NCBI GenBank assembly: GCA_022266195.1
Contig: WHVY01000006.1
Coordinates: 1 to 64,000, forward strand
Length of the DNA stretch: 64,000 nt
Reading direction: 5' to 3'
Source: Tetranychus cinnabarinus
Taxonomy: Eukaryota > Arthropoda > Arachnida > Trombidiformes > Tetranychidae
Shown here: positions 22,401-34,575 of the stretch, piece after piece
How the letters are laid out: each line of letters opens with the position of its first letter
How positions within the stretch are numbered: position 1 is the first letter of the stretch
The notes under the pieces: generated by a model
Databases searched by the model: none
Told to the model about the DNA's origin: nothing
Seen by the model: only the letters and a program-made list of their open reading frames with translations
Position numbers and translations under genes: made by a program

Positions 22401-25400
22401 AAAACTCCATCATGAGGATCATGATCATCATTTAAAGTTTCACGAATGGCTCGACAAAGGAGAAGCACAGCATCATGGAAACTGGCTGTGAAATAGTTGA
22501 CCTTTAATGGCGATAATAATATTGCAACGAAAGGAAATATCAATCAAATAAATATGTTTTGATAAGCTGACCGATTGACTTGCAATCCAGAAATATGTAA
22601 ACCATTAAACCAAATTGTGGTTAAAAATGTATTCATCAGGAAGTCTTAAGTGCTCATTACATTTTATCATTGACTTGCAACTCATCGTTGTTGAGTTGTT
22701 AATGTAAATCAGATGGATGGATGGATAATACTTACGAATTGTTCATTGTATTGATAACCATAATCACGATATGCTCGAAGTTTAACTTCGTCTGAAAAGT
22801 TTTTATAATGATCTCCAGGAGGTTGATTCAGGCTTACAATTAAAAGTGATTGATAGGCTGTCTTTAATTGATTCGCGACGGACTCGTCTTCTGGTTTTGG
22901 CAGCAATGACAGTTTAATTATAACAAAGAAAATATGAAAATAATTAAAGGTTAAGATATTAGCTGTTGATTGATCTAAATTTTGAGTTTATTCTGTTTAG
23001 CTGATTAACTGTTATTTTTGTTTTTAAATTTAGTCAATGCTGGTCTGGTTACAAGCTAATCATAAACAGTTTAATGGAACGATAAAAAGAGATTAATTAA
23101 AGACATCAAGACACAAGAAAAGTGATTAAAGAATCTTTCAATAACTCAAAAAGCATCAGAATAATCAACTTACCAACTCCACGAGACCAACTCATGTTTC
23201 CAAGAGCTTCAGCTTCAATCAGTTCAGGATAAATGAACACATATTCACCCTGAGTCATTCCTTGATGATGAGCTTTCAATAAGATTGTCCTTACATCTTT
23301 ATCACCTCCAAGTATAATGATAACTGTAAATCAGGTACATTTATAAGCGATTAAGGATTATTCAATGACAATAAATATTCTTACTTCGTGAACAGGTTGT
23401 CATTCGTTGTAGGACTTTGTCGATATCAGTAATAATAACTTTATCGAAATCCCGGAAATATGTTTCACGACAGTTGCACTTGAAATGTGAATATTTGGGC
23501 AATTTGAGAAGTTTCAGAAGGACATCGGCTAACGTGTTGTAATAAACGTCTCCAAACCTAAAGACCAAACCAAAGATTTTCCACTTGAAATAGTCAAGGA
23601 AAGCCAAAATAGCTCGAGCTTTGTCCCTCATATCATAAGAAAGTCGTATAAGTGAGGTCAAATCGGATCGATGGATCGGAATTATATCACCCAATCCAGT
23701 TAATATTGGTATCTTTTTATAAGCAGCGAGTTGGGATACAGCCTGAAATAAGAAGGTCGAGATTAATAATTTACTCAATCATGACGAAGTAGATGATGAC
23801 TTTTATAAACATCTTTCTATTTTAATCTATTGAACATATTGAACAGAACCAAGGTTACTGTTCATTTTTTAAAAGTTAACTTCATTGGTGCATTGATGGA
23901 AATATAATGTTAAAATTCTGCAACTGAAAAGTAAGTAATAAAAGGTTGAGAATGATGATTATTCTCGTGTGCTCATCAAACAAGCCTTTTCCAACTTCAA
24001 TAGATTCAGTTTTTCAACATCATTCAGTCAACTATTTCATCTTTCAAGTAAATGGTAATGTCCCAAGTTGATGATGATGAACCTGATTGGAAGCTTACCT
24101 GAAGATCATTACTGCAAGCAGGTCCAATAAAACCAACCAAGTTTCCCTTATATTTTTCAAGTAAATCGTAAGCTTGGCCAATTGCTTCTCGCTCTTTGCA
24201 CGTATCTTCATAATAGCCTGAAAATGGTATCAAAATTTAGTTAAGAGAAACGCAAGAAAAGACATGACGAATTCAGCTATGAAACAATGATTTTCCTCAT
24301 CGTCATCACCAATTGGAGGAAAAAAAACTTGATTTACACGTCTATGATCATTACTTTGACAAGCACATCTAAATTTTAAACACACAAGTTTGTAGTTTTC
24401 GTGGAAAAGGCATAAATCGAATTACAACCTACATTAATATGTATGAAATGTATCTCTCAGTCAAATTATTTGGTTCCTTTTTGAGGGATAACCTGAAAAG
24501 GAAGCCCAGATTCCCTGCAAACTCTGTAATAACATCAACAATTTCAATACAACTCAAGCTTGGTCTTGCCGTAATATTTATAAATTCAATGCTCATTTCA
24601 ACATGATAATACAAGTTTTCCTTGCAACTGAAATTGGATCTTATCAAGAACTTAGTTACTAATAAATAGCTCAAAGTAAAACATTTTTTATATTAATAAA
24701 TGTCTTTGATTTTGTTTTGAAAAAAGGTTCAATAAGACAAAAAAGTAATTTCAAGTGAAACATTTCTTGATTAAATCCTATTACCTTTAATCAAATCAAA
24801 ATTGCTATAGCAGCTATTGTACTATAATACAATAATGTGGACAATATCAGTTTCAGTATTTTCTTTACAAATAAACTCGATTATTTACTGTCATGTTTGT
24901 AATGTCAAATTGATATAGACAAAGTTTAAATGTTTATCAAGAAAAATCTCAATTCACTCGATATTGAAAAAAAACTTTGCGATTTTAATTCACACTAATC
25001 AGTTTGATAGCATTTTCAATGGTTAAGTTTCGTGAGACAACTTTAAATAATACAAACTAATCAATGTAATGGAAACACATAACTGAATCAACTGAATGAT
25101 TAAAGTGTTTAATTTTTTTAATGGCTACAAATAGTAATTTTGTTTCAACTTAATGATCTTTACTTATAATACTGGGTAACATTGGATTACCAGGTTTTAG
25201 GTTAAAGTTGTATTGATTGAAACGGTTAGACAAACAAAGAAAGAGTTATTTCTAGGTTTAATTTCCAACCTCATTTTATCAACAATCAGCGAGGTTTAAG
25301 ATACTATTTATCACAATTAGGGGATAGAGGTCAATTTACCTTGATTTATGTTCAAATTAATGTCATAATAGTTTAGACACTTTTCCCTGGCAATGTCAAT

Positions 25401-25601
25401 AGCTGGACCAATGTGAACAAGGTCAAATCTCACAGCGTCTTTACGATATCTTTTCACCATAAGAAGACCAACATTGAATGAGTTGTTTGATTGATTTAAA
25501 GAAAGCAAATATTTGTTGACTTGAGTTGATGTAATTAACTGTCCATGAAATGTTAACACAAAAATAATCCAATAAATGTTTAATATTGTAAATCCAACCA
25601 T
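16407..25601 (-). CDS. Receptor (membrane) guanylate cyclase, natriuretic-peptide-receptor type
   Basis: Eighteen exons (minus): 25601-25340, 24217-24099, 23742-23385, 23323-23174, 22890-22736, 22501-22271, 21362-21230, 21159-21078, 20356-20239, 20146-20090, 19735-19658, 19088-18547, 18455-18295, 18234-17901, 17821-17629, 17525-17351, 17263-17165, 16573-16407. Phases agree throughout, giving 1137 residues. It makes cGMP from GTP on extracellular ligand binding. Order: signal peptide; ligand-binding domain (HIGPAIDIAREK, FIGPACSND); membrane helix about 475-497; pseudokinase domain about 540-850 (HGRLKSTNC where kinases have HRD); dimerisation coiled coil (RMEQYATELE); cyclase about 935-1125. 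The cyclase keeps both metal aspartates (YFSDIVGF; DVYKVETIGDAY) and the GTP-selecting Glu (VET) and Cys (PRYCLFGDT), so it should be active. The pseudokinase carries an extra Ser/Asn-rich stretch. Exon 5 has a weak acceptor. The ligand is unknown. Confidence 0.93.
20442..20972. mobile_element. Foldback element with perfect 96-bp inverted arms, plus a nested TA-flanked insertion
   Basis: Lies in the cyclase intron 20357-21077. Arms 20459-20554 and 20631-20726 are perfect reverse complements around a 76-bp loop. The left arm continues outward through 20442-20460, whose reverse complement is found at 20954-20972, beyond 227 bp of unrelated sequence. That sequence is bounded by TA on both sides (20725-20726 and 20954-20955), as if something had inserted at a TA in a once continuous right arm of about 113 bp. 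No coding capacity. No target duplication around the outer ends is obvious. Confidence 0.9.
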
Positions 25602-25952
25602 GATTATTTAAAGACACAATGTAAAGTTGCTTTGAAATATGACTACATGCTTTATTAACATAGAGAAAGCTGTTGTGATGGCAAAAAAACGATGCTTATC
25701 AGGTTCGTCTTAATTGTTGCGTTGATTGCAAGTTGAAAAAAGAAAGCAAAGAAACATAAACTTTGACTAATTCAATGTAAAAATATAACATGAGAAGTGA
25801 AAATAACAAAAGCTTTAAGTTGAAGCTTATCTCAAAGATTTGTCAGAGGTTAAGAGACTGAAAGATAAAAGTGAAATGCAACTTTCATTGGATTGCCAAT
25901 GAAGATTGAAGCCAGGTTTATCTTCGTCTTTTCCCTTTCAAATTGTGACTCT
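25380..25952 (-). repeat. 5' leader and signal-peptide segment of the cyclase, duplicated inverted at 52208-52697
   Basis: Read on minus, this segment aligns with 52208-52697 on plus, at roughly 85% identity by eye with an extra 80 bp or so here in the leader. It covers the presumed 5' UTR, the signal peptide (MVGFTILNIYWIIFVLTFHG against MIGFTISNIFWIIFVLTFHG) and the first extracellular residues up to DIAREK. Confidence 0.93.
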
Positions 25953-25960
25953 CTCCCAAA

Positions 25961-25970
25961 GAGTATATAA
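25961..25970 (-). promoter_or_regulatory. Possible TATA box of the guanylate cyclase gene
   Basis: Minus strand reads TTATATACTC about 360 bases before the cyclase ATG and just upstream of the start of the leader duplication. Position and sequence fit a TATA element, but nothing else supports it. Confidence 0.3.
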
Positions 25971-27219
25971 CTATTACTCTTTGCTCTCTCATTTCATCTT
26001 CTCCTTTGCTATCATGAGCTCATTCTGTCTGTCTCAGTTTCATCTTCATGTCTAATGCCTGAATTTAAAGAATAAGTCAACTTTTTCATTTTCATTTCTT
26101 TCCATCTGACTCGTAGGTTAACTTCAACTGTCAATAGTTGGCAACATTTTTCTTTTCAATTATTTCAATTAATACACCAATGTAATATCACTAGGCTATC
26201 GCTGGATTTGAATCTGTATCTTATCAAAAAACAACAAACTAAACTGTAACAAGGAAAAGTTGAACTTGTGTGTTCATTGGCTTACATGTACTTTTCCCTT
26301 GATACTTCTTTTTGGGACAAGCTTTCAACATGAAACCAAGCGTTTATGGATTACATTGAAACTCTCATGTTTAATATTGTAATGATTGGTTATGTGATGA
26401 AAAACATGAAGGCGTCTTTGGTACAACTCAATCAACAGTTATCAATCATGTCCAAAACACACACCTCATCAAAATTAACTGCCTATGATAAGGTAAATGG
26501 AAAATTAAATTCAAATAAAGTCACAATTTGAGTCACAATGACTAAACACCATTTCAAATAAACTACAGTAACCCTGAAAATTAAAATTACTTTCCAGATC
26601 AACATTTTTTCAAACTCATCTTTTGTTGTCTCATGATTTTGTTTTGAATCCTATCATATCTATCTGAATGTCGATATGGCTAAAAAATAACTGCTCGCCA
26701 GACTTTGGACGGTTACCGTTTGGTTGATCATCAACCGACTTTACTGTAAATACGTAAATTTTGCAAGATCATTCGATTCTGCATCAAACACAAGAGATTT
26801 TAGGGGCTAAAAACTGACTTTTGAAAAGTTTATTCTCGACTTTATTTGCAAAGAGGGAGAATGATTTTTCTAGCATTTAAAGATAGTTTTAATATGATTT
26901 TCTGTGTTCTTTTCGGGCAATTTAATTAGCTTTGATTGCGCTCTCCGTGTTTGATTTACTGACATTTGTTAAATGTACGCGAAATCGTGGACAAACAAAT
27001 CTATTCATTCAGGGTTCATCGCGTTTCACTACTGAGGAGTCTAGAATGCTAACGATGATAATCAAAAATTTTCAGAATAGTTACCAGGTTCCAAACCATC
27101 TTCTATTCGAAGACTAACTTAGCATGTTTACAATGTAATAAATATTGTCATTCCCAACTTTCGACTTTCGTTTGACCTCCTGAAGCAAGAACTGACTGAC
27201 TGTAGTGACTGAATGACAA

Positions 27220-27360
27220 CAGGGTGTAGCGAAAGTTCGTGTAGGAGGCAAAAACACATTAACCTAAACTAACCAATTGTCGTTTGTTTTCATTTCCTCT
27301 GTGAAAGTAATTTCGTCAATCCTGATTCCTCCTACCTAAGCGAACTTTCGATACACCTGT
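27220..27360. mobile_element. Short terminal-inverted-repeat element (MITE-like), 141 bp
   Basis: Left end CAGGGTGTAGCGAAAGTTCG; right end, read on minus, ACAGGTGTATCGAAAGTTCG. The same terminal sequence bounds the larger element at 29776-30571, so these are two members of one family. No coding capacity. The interior contains AACCTAAACTAACC, a degenerate relation of the telomere repeat. Confidence 0.75.
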
Positions 27361-27649
27361 ACACCGGAAACTTCGATGTCCATAAAAATTATTCATTTTC
27401 TTCATTTTCCGCCTTTATGTTTTTCTATTCTCCATAGATGGCAGCAAAATTGTATTGCAAACTAGAGATGATTGAAACAATTAAAAGATTCCGGTGGATA
27501 TTACACTCGGTCTTTTAATTTTGTCCGAAGATCGAGCTTGCAATCGCCAGTCCTGCCATATCTACTGAAAATCCGTCATTTTATGACAAAAAGCTATGAG
27601 TAATCTTTGTTTGTCGGAAACAAATTGATCACAATATACATGTACGGGG

Positions 27650-27732
27650 TGGGGAGAAAGTTTCTAGGCCTTTTAGCTTCGCATTTTAGCGGTGCTTATT
27701 ATTGCGTCAACTGCCTAGAAACTTTCTCCCCA
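27650..27732. repeat. Inverted repeat, perfect 20-bp arms
   Basis: TGGGGAGAAAGTTTCTAGGC (27650-27669) and its exact reverse complement (27713-27732), loop 43 bases. A second, imperfect hairpin follows at 27750-27805. Confidence 0.85.
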
Positions 27733-27831
27733 CTCTATACGGGGCGAAAGAAAATGAACTCCGAATTTATCATTGTTAAAATACAAAAATCCGGAGTTCG
27801 TTTTCAATCACCTGTTTTAAAGGTTCAACGC

Positions 27832-27987
27832 GTAAGAATTGGAAATTATCTTACTTTGATTAGAAGGAAGATGATGATGACACTTATAAGAATGTCCGTT
27901 TTGTGTCATCTTCTCTCTCGGTCAACATTCTTATGTTGTCGTTTTCATCTTCATTCTAATCAAAGTAATATAATTTCAAATTCTTAC
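27832..27987. repeat. Palindromic element, arms about 64 bp, imperfect
   Basis: 27832-27895 and 27925-27987 are reverse complements at roughly 85% by eye, starting with GTAAGAATTGGAAATTAT on the left and GTAAGAATTTGAAATTAT on the right (read on minus). The loop is about 29 bases. It looks like a palindromic MITE or an RNA hairpin precursor; no coding capacity. Confidence 0.75.
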
Positions 27988-29674
27988 ACACTGCACCTTT
28001 TATAATTAGCTGCATCTATTCATCCAAGTGCTGCACGCCTAAGCATACTTGTTTGCAGACCAGGAAATTTGCAAACTTGCAGCTTGAGCACAGTTCTCGT
28101 CTAGACTCTGACGGATGCCGGCTTGACCAATCAACATAATTGCATTATAAAAGCAGGGAGAATCTTAAATCTCCAAAGATGGTGTTACTAAATTTCATGC
28201 CTAAGCAATCAGATTGCTAACTTAGTGCATACAACATGTGACCAGGTTAGCAATGCTAACCTTCAAACATGCACAGTCGAGTCCCTGAAATTGTCGGTTC
28301 CTAAAACTGTCCATTCGATATCAGCACCATCTCTTATAAATAACAAAACCATAATTATGAATTGAATTGTGTTTTGATTAGTATATTGGTGTCTTTTGAA
28401 TGTCGCGCCTCATTCAACCTCAAACAACTGATGGACAATTTCAGGTACTCGACTGTATTTCGTATCCTGCATCTTGGGGCAGCGTTCGAATCTCGTCAAG
28501 TTCTGAGTTGGGCGAATGCATTAAAATGCATTACCCATAGGTCAGGCCCTCTGGAATATCCAATCCATCCTAACCCATTGGATCCCCACCTAGGCTGGTT
28601 AAAGTCAAGCACTTAGGGTAGAGTAGCAAAAGTGGGCACTGAAAGCTGTAACGACTACATAAATGGCGCTGCCCGAAAGCAATAAAACCCTTTCTGAAGT
28701 TTTGCTGAAAGTTAATCAATATCATAGAAAACCTTCTTTTTGCGATTTTGGCCATTTATTTTAGCCATATTATTATATTATGTAAACTGTCCAACAAAAT
28801 CGATTTTTAAACCTGAATATATAATATCAATAAAAATTGTTGACCATTTTTATTCACTTTAATTGCTGATATAAATATCGAAAACACATTTTTGTGTTTC
28901 TGTATTTATAATAATATTTTCCTGTTTCAATGTGATTATGATGAATTTACTCTGATTTAATCATCATTTCCTCATTAAACCATGGACAATTCAATGATCG
29001 ATTTGATAATCAAAGGTTCTGGACTTTTCTCTGGTTGTTTTACCAACAAATACCTATTTTTAACCAGAAAAATGAAGCAAACAAAACAAAGCCTGATCTT
29101 TACACGATTGAAAATCAATGACTGAAGTGAAGACTCAGGCAAAGTAGTTAATATCTTATTAACTAATGATGGATCGATGTTTGATATGATCAATCAAATT
29201 AAGGAATAAATGGTGTTGATTTTTCATGATAATGAGAGTTGATCAGAATGTGTTCATCATTAGTTTGTGTTAACTTGATTATTTCCAGATATATCTCTTG
29301 TGAATTTTGCTTATTTAATAACCTAATGGACATCAACTTTTGTTTTGCTGCAAGTCCCGCCAGCTTTCACACCAATGCTTTCAAGTTGAAAAGTGAAAGC
29401 TGCAAGTTCATGTTTTGCAGTCTACTTCGTCACCATGAAACTTGCCCGTATGAGGAATTAAAAACATTTTAACCCTTGCAAACCAAAAAATTGTAGCGTC
29501 TAAGTGTCTAAAGTAGGGATCAATTTCCTGCTAACAATAAAATAACCCATTCAACTCAAGTCTTGTCTAGAGAGCGCATTAAGTTAACACGCAGAATGAT
29601 CGTCTCTTGGCGCTTTCTTGCGTTTTGCCCAATAATTTTTCACAATCCAAATCATAAATTTTTAGATTAACCAC

Positions 29675-29718
29675 TGGGCTCTTTAACCACTTAACTAGTC
29701 AAGTGGTTAAAGAGCCCA
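29675..29718. repeat. Short perfect hairpin, 18-bp arms
   Basis: TGGGCTCTTTAACCACTT (29675-29692) pairs exactly with AAGTGGTTAAAGAGCCCA (29701-29718) across an 8-base loop. Confidence 0.85.
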
Positions 29719-29775
29719 TTTGTGTCAATTGTGTCTTTTTAGTAACAGCCATTCAAGAGGGCTACTGGGTGCATA

Positions 29776-30571
29776 CAGGGTGTAGCGAAAGTTCGTGTAG
29801 GAGGCAAAAACACATTTCTCCCTGCGTATAAACCAAAATGGGTTTCTTTTGATCCACTCTTAAAATTAATTGGAAGTTTTACGGTATGGCACACACGTCA
29901 GATCATGATGAAAATTTACCTATAGAATTCTCGAGGCCTGAATATGTCAGAAAAAAAATTTCAGCTTCGGCAAATGAAGTTGAAATTTTTTCCTATAAAT
30001 GGCCCAAAATGCGCTAAAACCCGAAATTTGACACTGCGCATGCGTCCAATGACATCGCATTCACAAGAAAAGCACCCGAACCTAACCTAACCTAACCTAA
30101 CCTAACCTAACCTAACCTAACCTAACCTAACCTAACCTAACCTAACCTAACCTAACCTAGCCTAGCCTAACCTAACCTAACCTAACCTAACCTAACCTAA
30201 CCTAACCTAACCTAACCTAACCTAACCTAGCCTAGCCTAGCCTAACCTAACCTAACCTAACCTAACCTAACCTAACCTAACCTAACCTAACCTAACCTAA
30301 CCTAACCTAACCTAACCTAACCTAACCTAACCTAACCTAACCTAACCTAACCTAACCTAACCTAACCTAACCTAACCTAACCTAACCTAACCTAACCTAA
30401 CCTAACCTAACCTAACCTAACCTAACCTAACCTAACCTAACCTAACCTAACCTAACCTAACCTAACCTAACCTAACCATACCGTGTGCCATACCGTAAAA
30501 CAGCCAATTAATTTTGTCGGTTTTTGTCAAGTTTGATCCCTCCCACACACACGAACTTTCGTTACACCCTG
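29776..30571. mobile_element. 796-bp element with long imperfect terminal inverted repeats and an internal telomere array
   Basis: Ends are CAGGGTGTAGCGAAAGTTCG on the left and, read on minus, CAGGGTGTAACGAAAGTTCG on the right, each flanked by TA (29774-29775; 30572-30573), as for Tc1/mariner-type insertions. The inverted similarity reaches inward patchily for about 90-118 bp, through AATTAATTGG and TTTTACGGTATGGCACAC (left about 29865-29894, right about 30482-30512). Between the arms lie about 185 bp of unique sequence and then (CCTAA)n. No transposase frame, so non-autonomous. Confidence 0.8.
30081..30477. repeat. Interstitial telomere-repeat array (CCTAA)n / (TTAGG)n
   Basis: About 79 head-to-tail copies of CCTAA, the arthropod telomere motif with the G-rich strand on minus. 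Two clusters of CCTAG variants occur near 30156-30168 and 30226-30241; otherwise it is almost perfect. It is bounded on both sides by single-copy or element sequence, so this is not a chromosome end. Confidence 0.98.
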
Positions 30572-30630
30572 TATAAGCGTGAATATTTATCACATCGCAG
30601 TCAATGAGCACTCAGTTGAATAATTTCTAG

Positions 30631-30911
30631 ACACCGAAGCCAGTCAGTCATTCACCAATAGACTAAGGGTTACAACGACTGATAGTCGACTTGAGCAATT
30701 GGCAATTGAATGACAAAACTGATACATACTGAATTTGTATTGCGTAAAAGTTGAAAATTATCTGAAACAAACGTTTTTTTCAAAAAATGTTTACAAAAAC
30801 AAACCTTTTCGTCGACTGAGTCGACTGCAATTAGAGTCGACTGAGTAGACTCAGGTGATAGCTCAAACTACTGGCGCTCAGTTGGCTCTCAATCGACTGA
30901 CTTTGGTGTCT
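30631..30911. repeat. Imperfect inverted repeat with GTCGACT-rich interior
   Basis: TAGACACCGAAGCCAGTCAG near 30631 matches, on minus, TTAGACACCAAAGTCAGTCG near 30911. The interior has several copies of GTCGACTGAG-like sequence (about 30810-30852). Possibly a decayed palindromic element. Confidence 0.45.
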
Positions 30912-32347
30912 AATAATTTCCTCGATCACGATTGTCTTTTATGCGCGTTCCAATCAAATAAGAACTTAATAGAAATGAGGATTTCAATGTAACTGATTTT
31001 CATAATTGAATTTTGTTCATTGTATCCACTCTTCCAGCCCATATTTTCACACATTCACGCAAAATAATAGTCTTGCGTTTTCGCGATTCAAATATAAGAC
31101 AGCATAAAGAATGAAAACTTCGTTCATTCACTGTTTAGAAATTGAATTTGGCGCTTGTAGTGTCCTCCATCGAAAATGATTTATATTTATAAAATGTCCC
31201 TAAATATAATTTAATTTACTCTAAAAAGATCTCACTAAAAAGACCATTAAAAAGCACAATTATTAAGAAATTCATGAAATTGTGAAAAACATAAGAAAAC
31301 GAAAGAAATAGCGCCTAAAAAATTTGCCTTGAAAATAGATAGTATCACGTAGAGTCGCATTTTGATAGGGATTACTGTATTGCTATTACTCTTTGGGAAC
31401 AATCTTTAGAATAATTTAATCGATTGTAAGTGAAAGTGAGAATAACATTTACAGTTGCACAAAAGGCTCTGTATTACAAAAATACATTTATTGATAAACT
31501 GTTTCAAGTAAAAAATATAATACAAATATGTAACAAGGTCACTCTATGGTTCTGCTGAATTACAAGTTGACATCAATACAAACTCTTATTTGAATCAAAT
31601 AAGATCTTTCCTGGTGAAACATCATCAACATTTAAGGTTATTATAATTTAACATGAGTTAATTCCGGTTTCATTTTATTGATACTCCTGCTTGCTCAATA
31701 ACCTGTTGTTGCTGATCTCTAAAGCTGCTTGAGTCTTGACTCTTTCTGTCTTCTCTCCTCTCTCTTTTTAATCAAAACTTTTTCTCTTTCTTTCTCAGTC
31801 TTGTTTACTATTTTCCTTTATTATCTTTTAACTTGTTCAACATAATATTTTGAAGCCGAGAATAAGTTGTGTTATTTGTTGACATCTAAGAATCACTATA
31901 ATCTAATCCGCACCATGTCTGATCCTTCCATTTGATTTTTATCTCACCCCTGTAATTCTTTTCTCTCGTTTCCTATCTTGTTATCCAATTTCAACGTCTC
32001 CCAGTTGTGTTTTAATTAATTATGATCCTCAATAAATCATTTGCCTTAAAATTCAGTGCTGATTACCTCATATACTATATCAATCATATGTTTAACTGAT
32101 ACCATCTCTGAGCTTGTTGGTAATTTCTAATGTTATTGTTGTGGTGAAATAATTATTCTTGTCATCTTAAAATATCAAAACTGGTAAGTAAATTTCACAA
32201 TAAATATTGTTTTGAGATCAGCCCTGAGTTTTAAAGTCATGTAATTGTATGCTTTGTATGCTTCATTTACACCAGATTTTGGCCCACTTTGGTAACTATT
32301 CTGAAAAAGCTATCTGCTAGCAGCTGTCTAATCTTCTGGTGATAAAT

Positions 32348-34575
32348 ATGGCTCTCCAGGTTTGTTGCTATTTTTCTGAGCTTGTTTTTTGTCTATGAAA
32401 TGTTACTTAATCTTCAATATTTTCTTTCTAGATCAATTTGCTGAAAGGTCGGCCTTTAAATATGAATTTTTCTCGATCTTTAAAGTCTTGGTCCACCAAT
32501 AATGCTGATGAATATAATAATTTGATGAAAAGTAACATTCCAACCGACTATTATCAAGCAAGTTTGCCGCAATTGCCTATACCGAGATTAGATTTATCCT
32601 GCCAACGTTACTTGAATGCGTTGCGACCAATAATTTCTAATGATGAACAATTTACCAAAACTCTGAACATTGTTGGTAGCTTCAAAATTGGCATTGGTCA
32701 ACAGTTACAAAATCATCTTTGTGAAAAAAATCGAGCTCTTCGGCACACAAGTTACATTGCTGGTAAACAAATTGATAGTTATATCATAATAATACTACCA
32801 AAATGGTCTTTCTCATTTCAATGAGATGACATAATCTTATTATTGTCTTTGTAAGAGGCTTGTTTTTCTACTTTTCTTTTCTGACTAATCAGATGATTGG
32901 ATGGACTCATATTTATCTTCAAGATTGTCTCTTCCTCTGAACTTCAATCCTTTTCTGATTCTTCGAAATGACCCTGTGACTGAGTACAATCAACCTTGCA
33001 TCAAAGCGGCAAATCATTTAATCAGCTGTCTTCGATATAGACGATCATTTATTGAGAATCGATTGGAGCCTGACGTTAAAAAATCGAAGGATAAGGAAAT
33101 ACCATATGACATGAGTCAACACCAAAATTTATTTGGTTCAACTAGAATTCCAGCTCTCAATCTAGACTTCTTGCAAACATATCCAGACTCTAAACATGTT
33201 ATTGTAATGAAGAGAGGTCGCTTTTACTATTTCAATGCTCTTGATGATAGTGGTAATCTCAAAACTCCAAATTATATTTATTCTTGTCTTAAATATATTT
33301 GGGATAAACCAGACGAGCCTGGAAATTGTCATAAAATCTCATGGTTACCCTGTTTACCTCGAGATGATTGGGCTCGAGCACGGACACATCTGCTTGAAAA
33401 TCCCAGCAATGTAGCAAACTTTGCTCTGATTGATTCTGCATTGACGTTTATCTGTTTCGATGTTGATGTTGATTTTGATGATATTACTAACCCTAAAAAA
33501 CAAAGAGAAGCTTATGGGCACAATGCTTTACATGGAAATCTTTCTTCTGAACAATTCGCAAACCTCCAACAGTTTCCTTTAAATCGGTGGTTTGACAAGT
33601 CATTTTCGACTATATTCACAAAAAATGGAGCCTCTGCAATTAATTTTGAACATAGCTGGGTTGATGGTGCAACAATGAGTCGTTTTTATGACAGAATCTA
33701 TGCTGACTCTACTAAAAATCATTTTGTTTCGCCTGGAGATAATTTTGACCGTAAAGTTTGTGGCGAAGTTAAAGAAGTTACATTTAAAATCGACGAAGGC
33801 TTCAAGCCACACATTGAAGCAGCAAAAAGAGCACATGAAAATCAAACGAATAAGCTAGAATTGAATTACATTCAAGATTGTCGATTGAATAGTAGTTACT
33901 TAAAATCGAAAAAACTAAGTACTGACTCTATTTTTCATTTAGCTTTTCAAATGGCTTTTTTTAAAATCTCATCAGGACAAACTCCGGCTACATATGAATC
34001 TTGTTCAACTGCACACTTCAAACATGGTAAGATATCTTTATCTTTCTTAAGTTATTTCATTTAAATTTTGGTAACTAACTATTTGTTTACTTCTAGGGAG
34101 GACGGAAACAATTAGAGCTGCAACTTCATCTACACAAAAGGCTTGTAAAATGTTCCATGTTTCAAGGGAAAAGTACGTTTTAAATGATTTACGTTCGGCC
34201 ATAAACGAATCATCTCAGACTCATTCAGCACTCGTTAAGGAAGCTTCTCTTGGACAGGGTTTTGATAGACATTGGTTTGCTTTGAAGAAAATAGCTGAAA
34301 AACAAGGAATGAATGATGTTTCCATTTTCAAAGACCAATCCTACCAAATAGCTAATCATTTTATTCTCTCAACTTCTCTGCTTTTTGCTGGCAACATAAC
34401 TGGTGGTGGATATGGGCCTGCTGTTTCTGATGGCTTCGGTCTTGCTTATGGCTACGAGGACAAAGATTTAGGGGTCTTTTGCTCTAATTGGAAAGATACA
34501 AGGAATGGTGTTGAATTTGCTCAAGCTGTGGAAGAGTCTTTCAAAGATATTCATAGTATCCTCGAGTCAACTTGA
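32348..34575 (+). CDS. CPT2: Carnitine O-palmitoyltransferase 2, mitochondrial
   Basis: Four exons: 32348-32359, 32432-32762, 32893-34026, 34097-34575; 651 residues, near the human 658. It converts acylcarnitines back to acyl-CoA on the matrix side of the inner mitochondrial membrane for beta-oxidation. The first exon is tiny (ATGGCTCTCCAG then a GTTTGT donor) and begins a basic N-terminus fit for mitochondrial import (MALQINLLKGRPLNMNFSRS). Family landmarks: PIPRLDLSCQRYL near the start, RHTSYIA, LNFNPF, HMLHG-like NALHGN, RWFDKSF, the catalytic histidine at about 368 in FEHSWVDG (human FEHSWGDG), TYESCSTAHFKHGRTETIR, and EASLGQGFDRH. The PVVSDGFG-like AVSDGFGLAYG sits near the C-terminus. 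CPT2 is favoured over CPT1 because the two N-terminal membrane helices of CPT1 are absent. Confidence 0.96.

Larger units (their letters stand above)
25971..32347. other. Gene-poor repeat island
   Basis: About 6.4 kb between the cyclase 5' end and CPT2 with no convincing coding exon: open frames are short and lack family motifs. It holds two terminal-inverted-repeat elements, at least four further hairpins or palindromes and the telomere-repeat array, listed separately. The part near 31700-32340 is pyrimidine-rich and should include the CPT2 promoter. Confidence 0.6.

Noticed and set aside
24429..24674. Minus-strand frame between cyclase exons 1 and 2, with an acceptor-like TTTCAG before it and TTTCAG|GTTATC after it, vaguely resembling ligand-binding sequence (SCIEIVDVITEF)
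   Set aside because: Its reading frame needs phase 2 at the acceptor, while exon 1 ends in phase 1 and joins exon 2 directly in phase and in family alignment. At most a relic exon.
26932..27117. Short plus-strand frame in the repeat island
   Set aside because: 61 codons, no motif, no splice context, next to mobile elements.
28440..28520. GCGTTCGAATCTC resembling a tRNA T-loop / B-box, suggesting a tRNA or tRNA-derived SINE
   Set aside because: Flanking bases do not form the T stem, and no A-box, anticodon arm or acceptor stem can be folded.
30081..30477. Chromosome end
   Set aside because: Ordinary sequence and genes continue on both sides, and the array sits within an inverted-repeat element.
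30081..30477. CRISPR-like array
   Set aside because: Repeats are 5 bp without spacers and the genome is eukaryotic.
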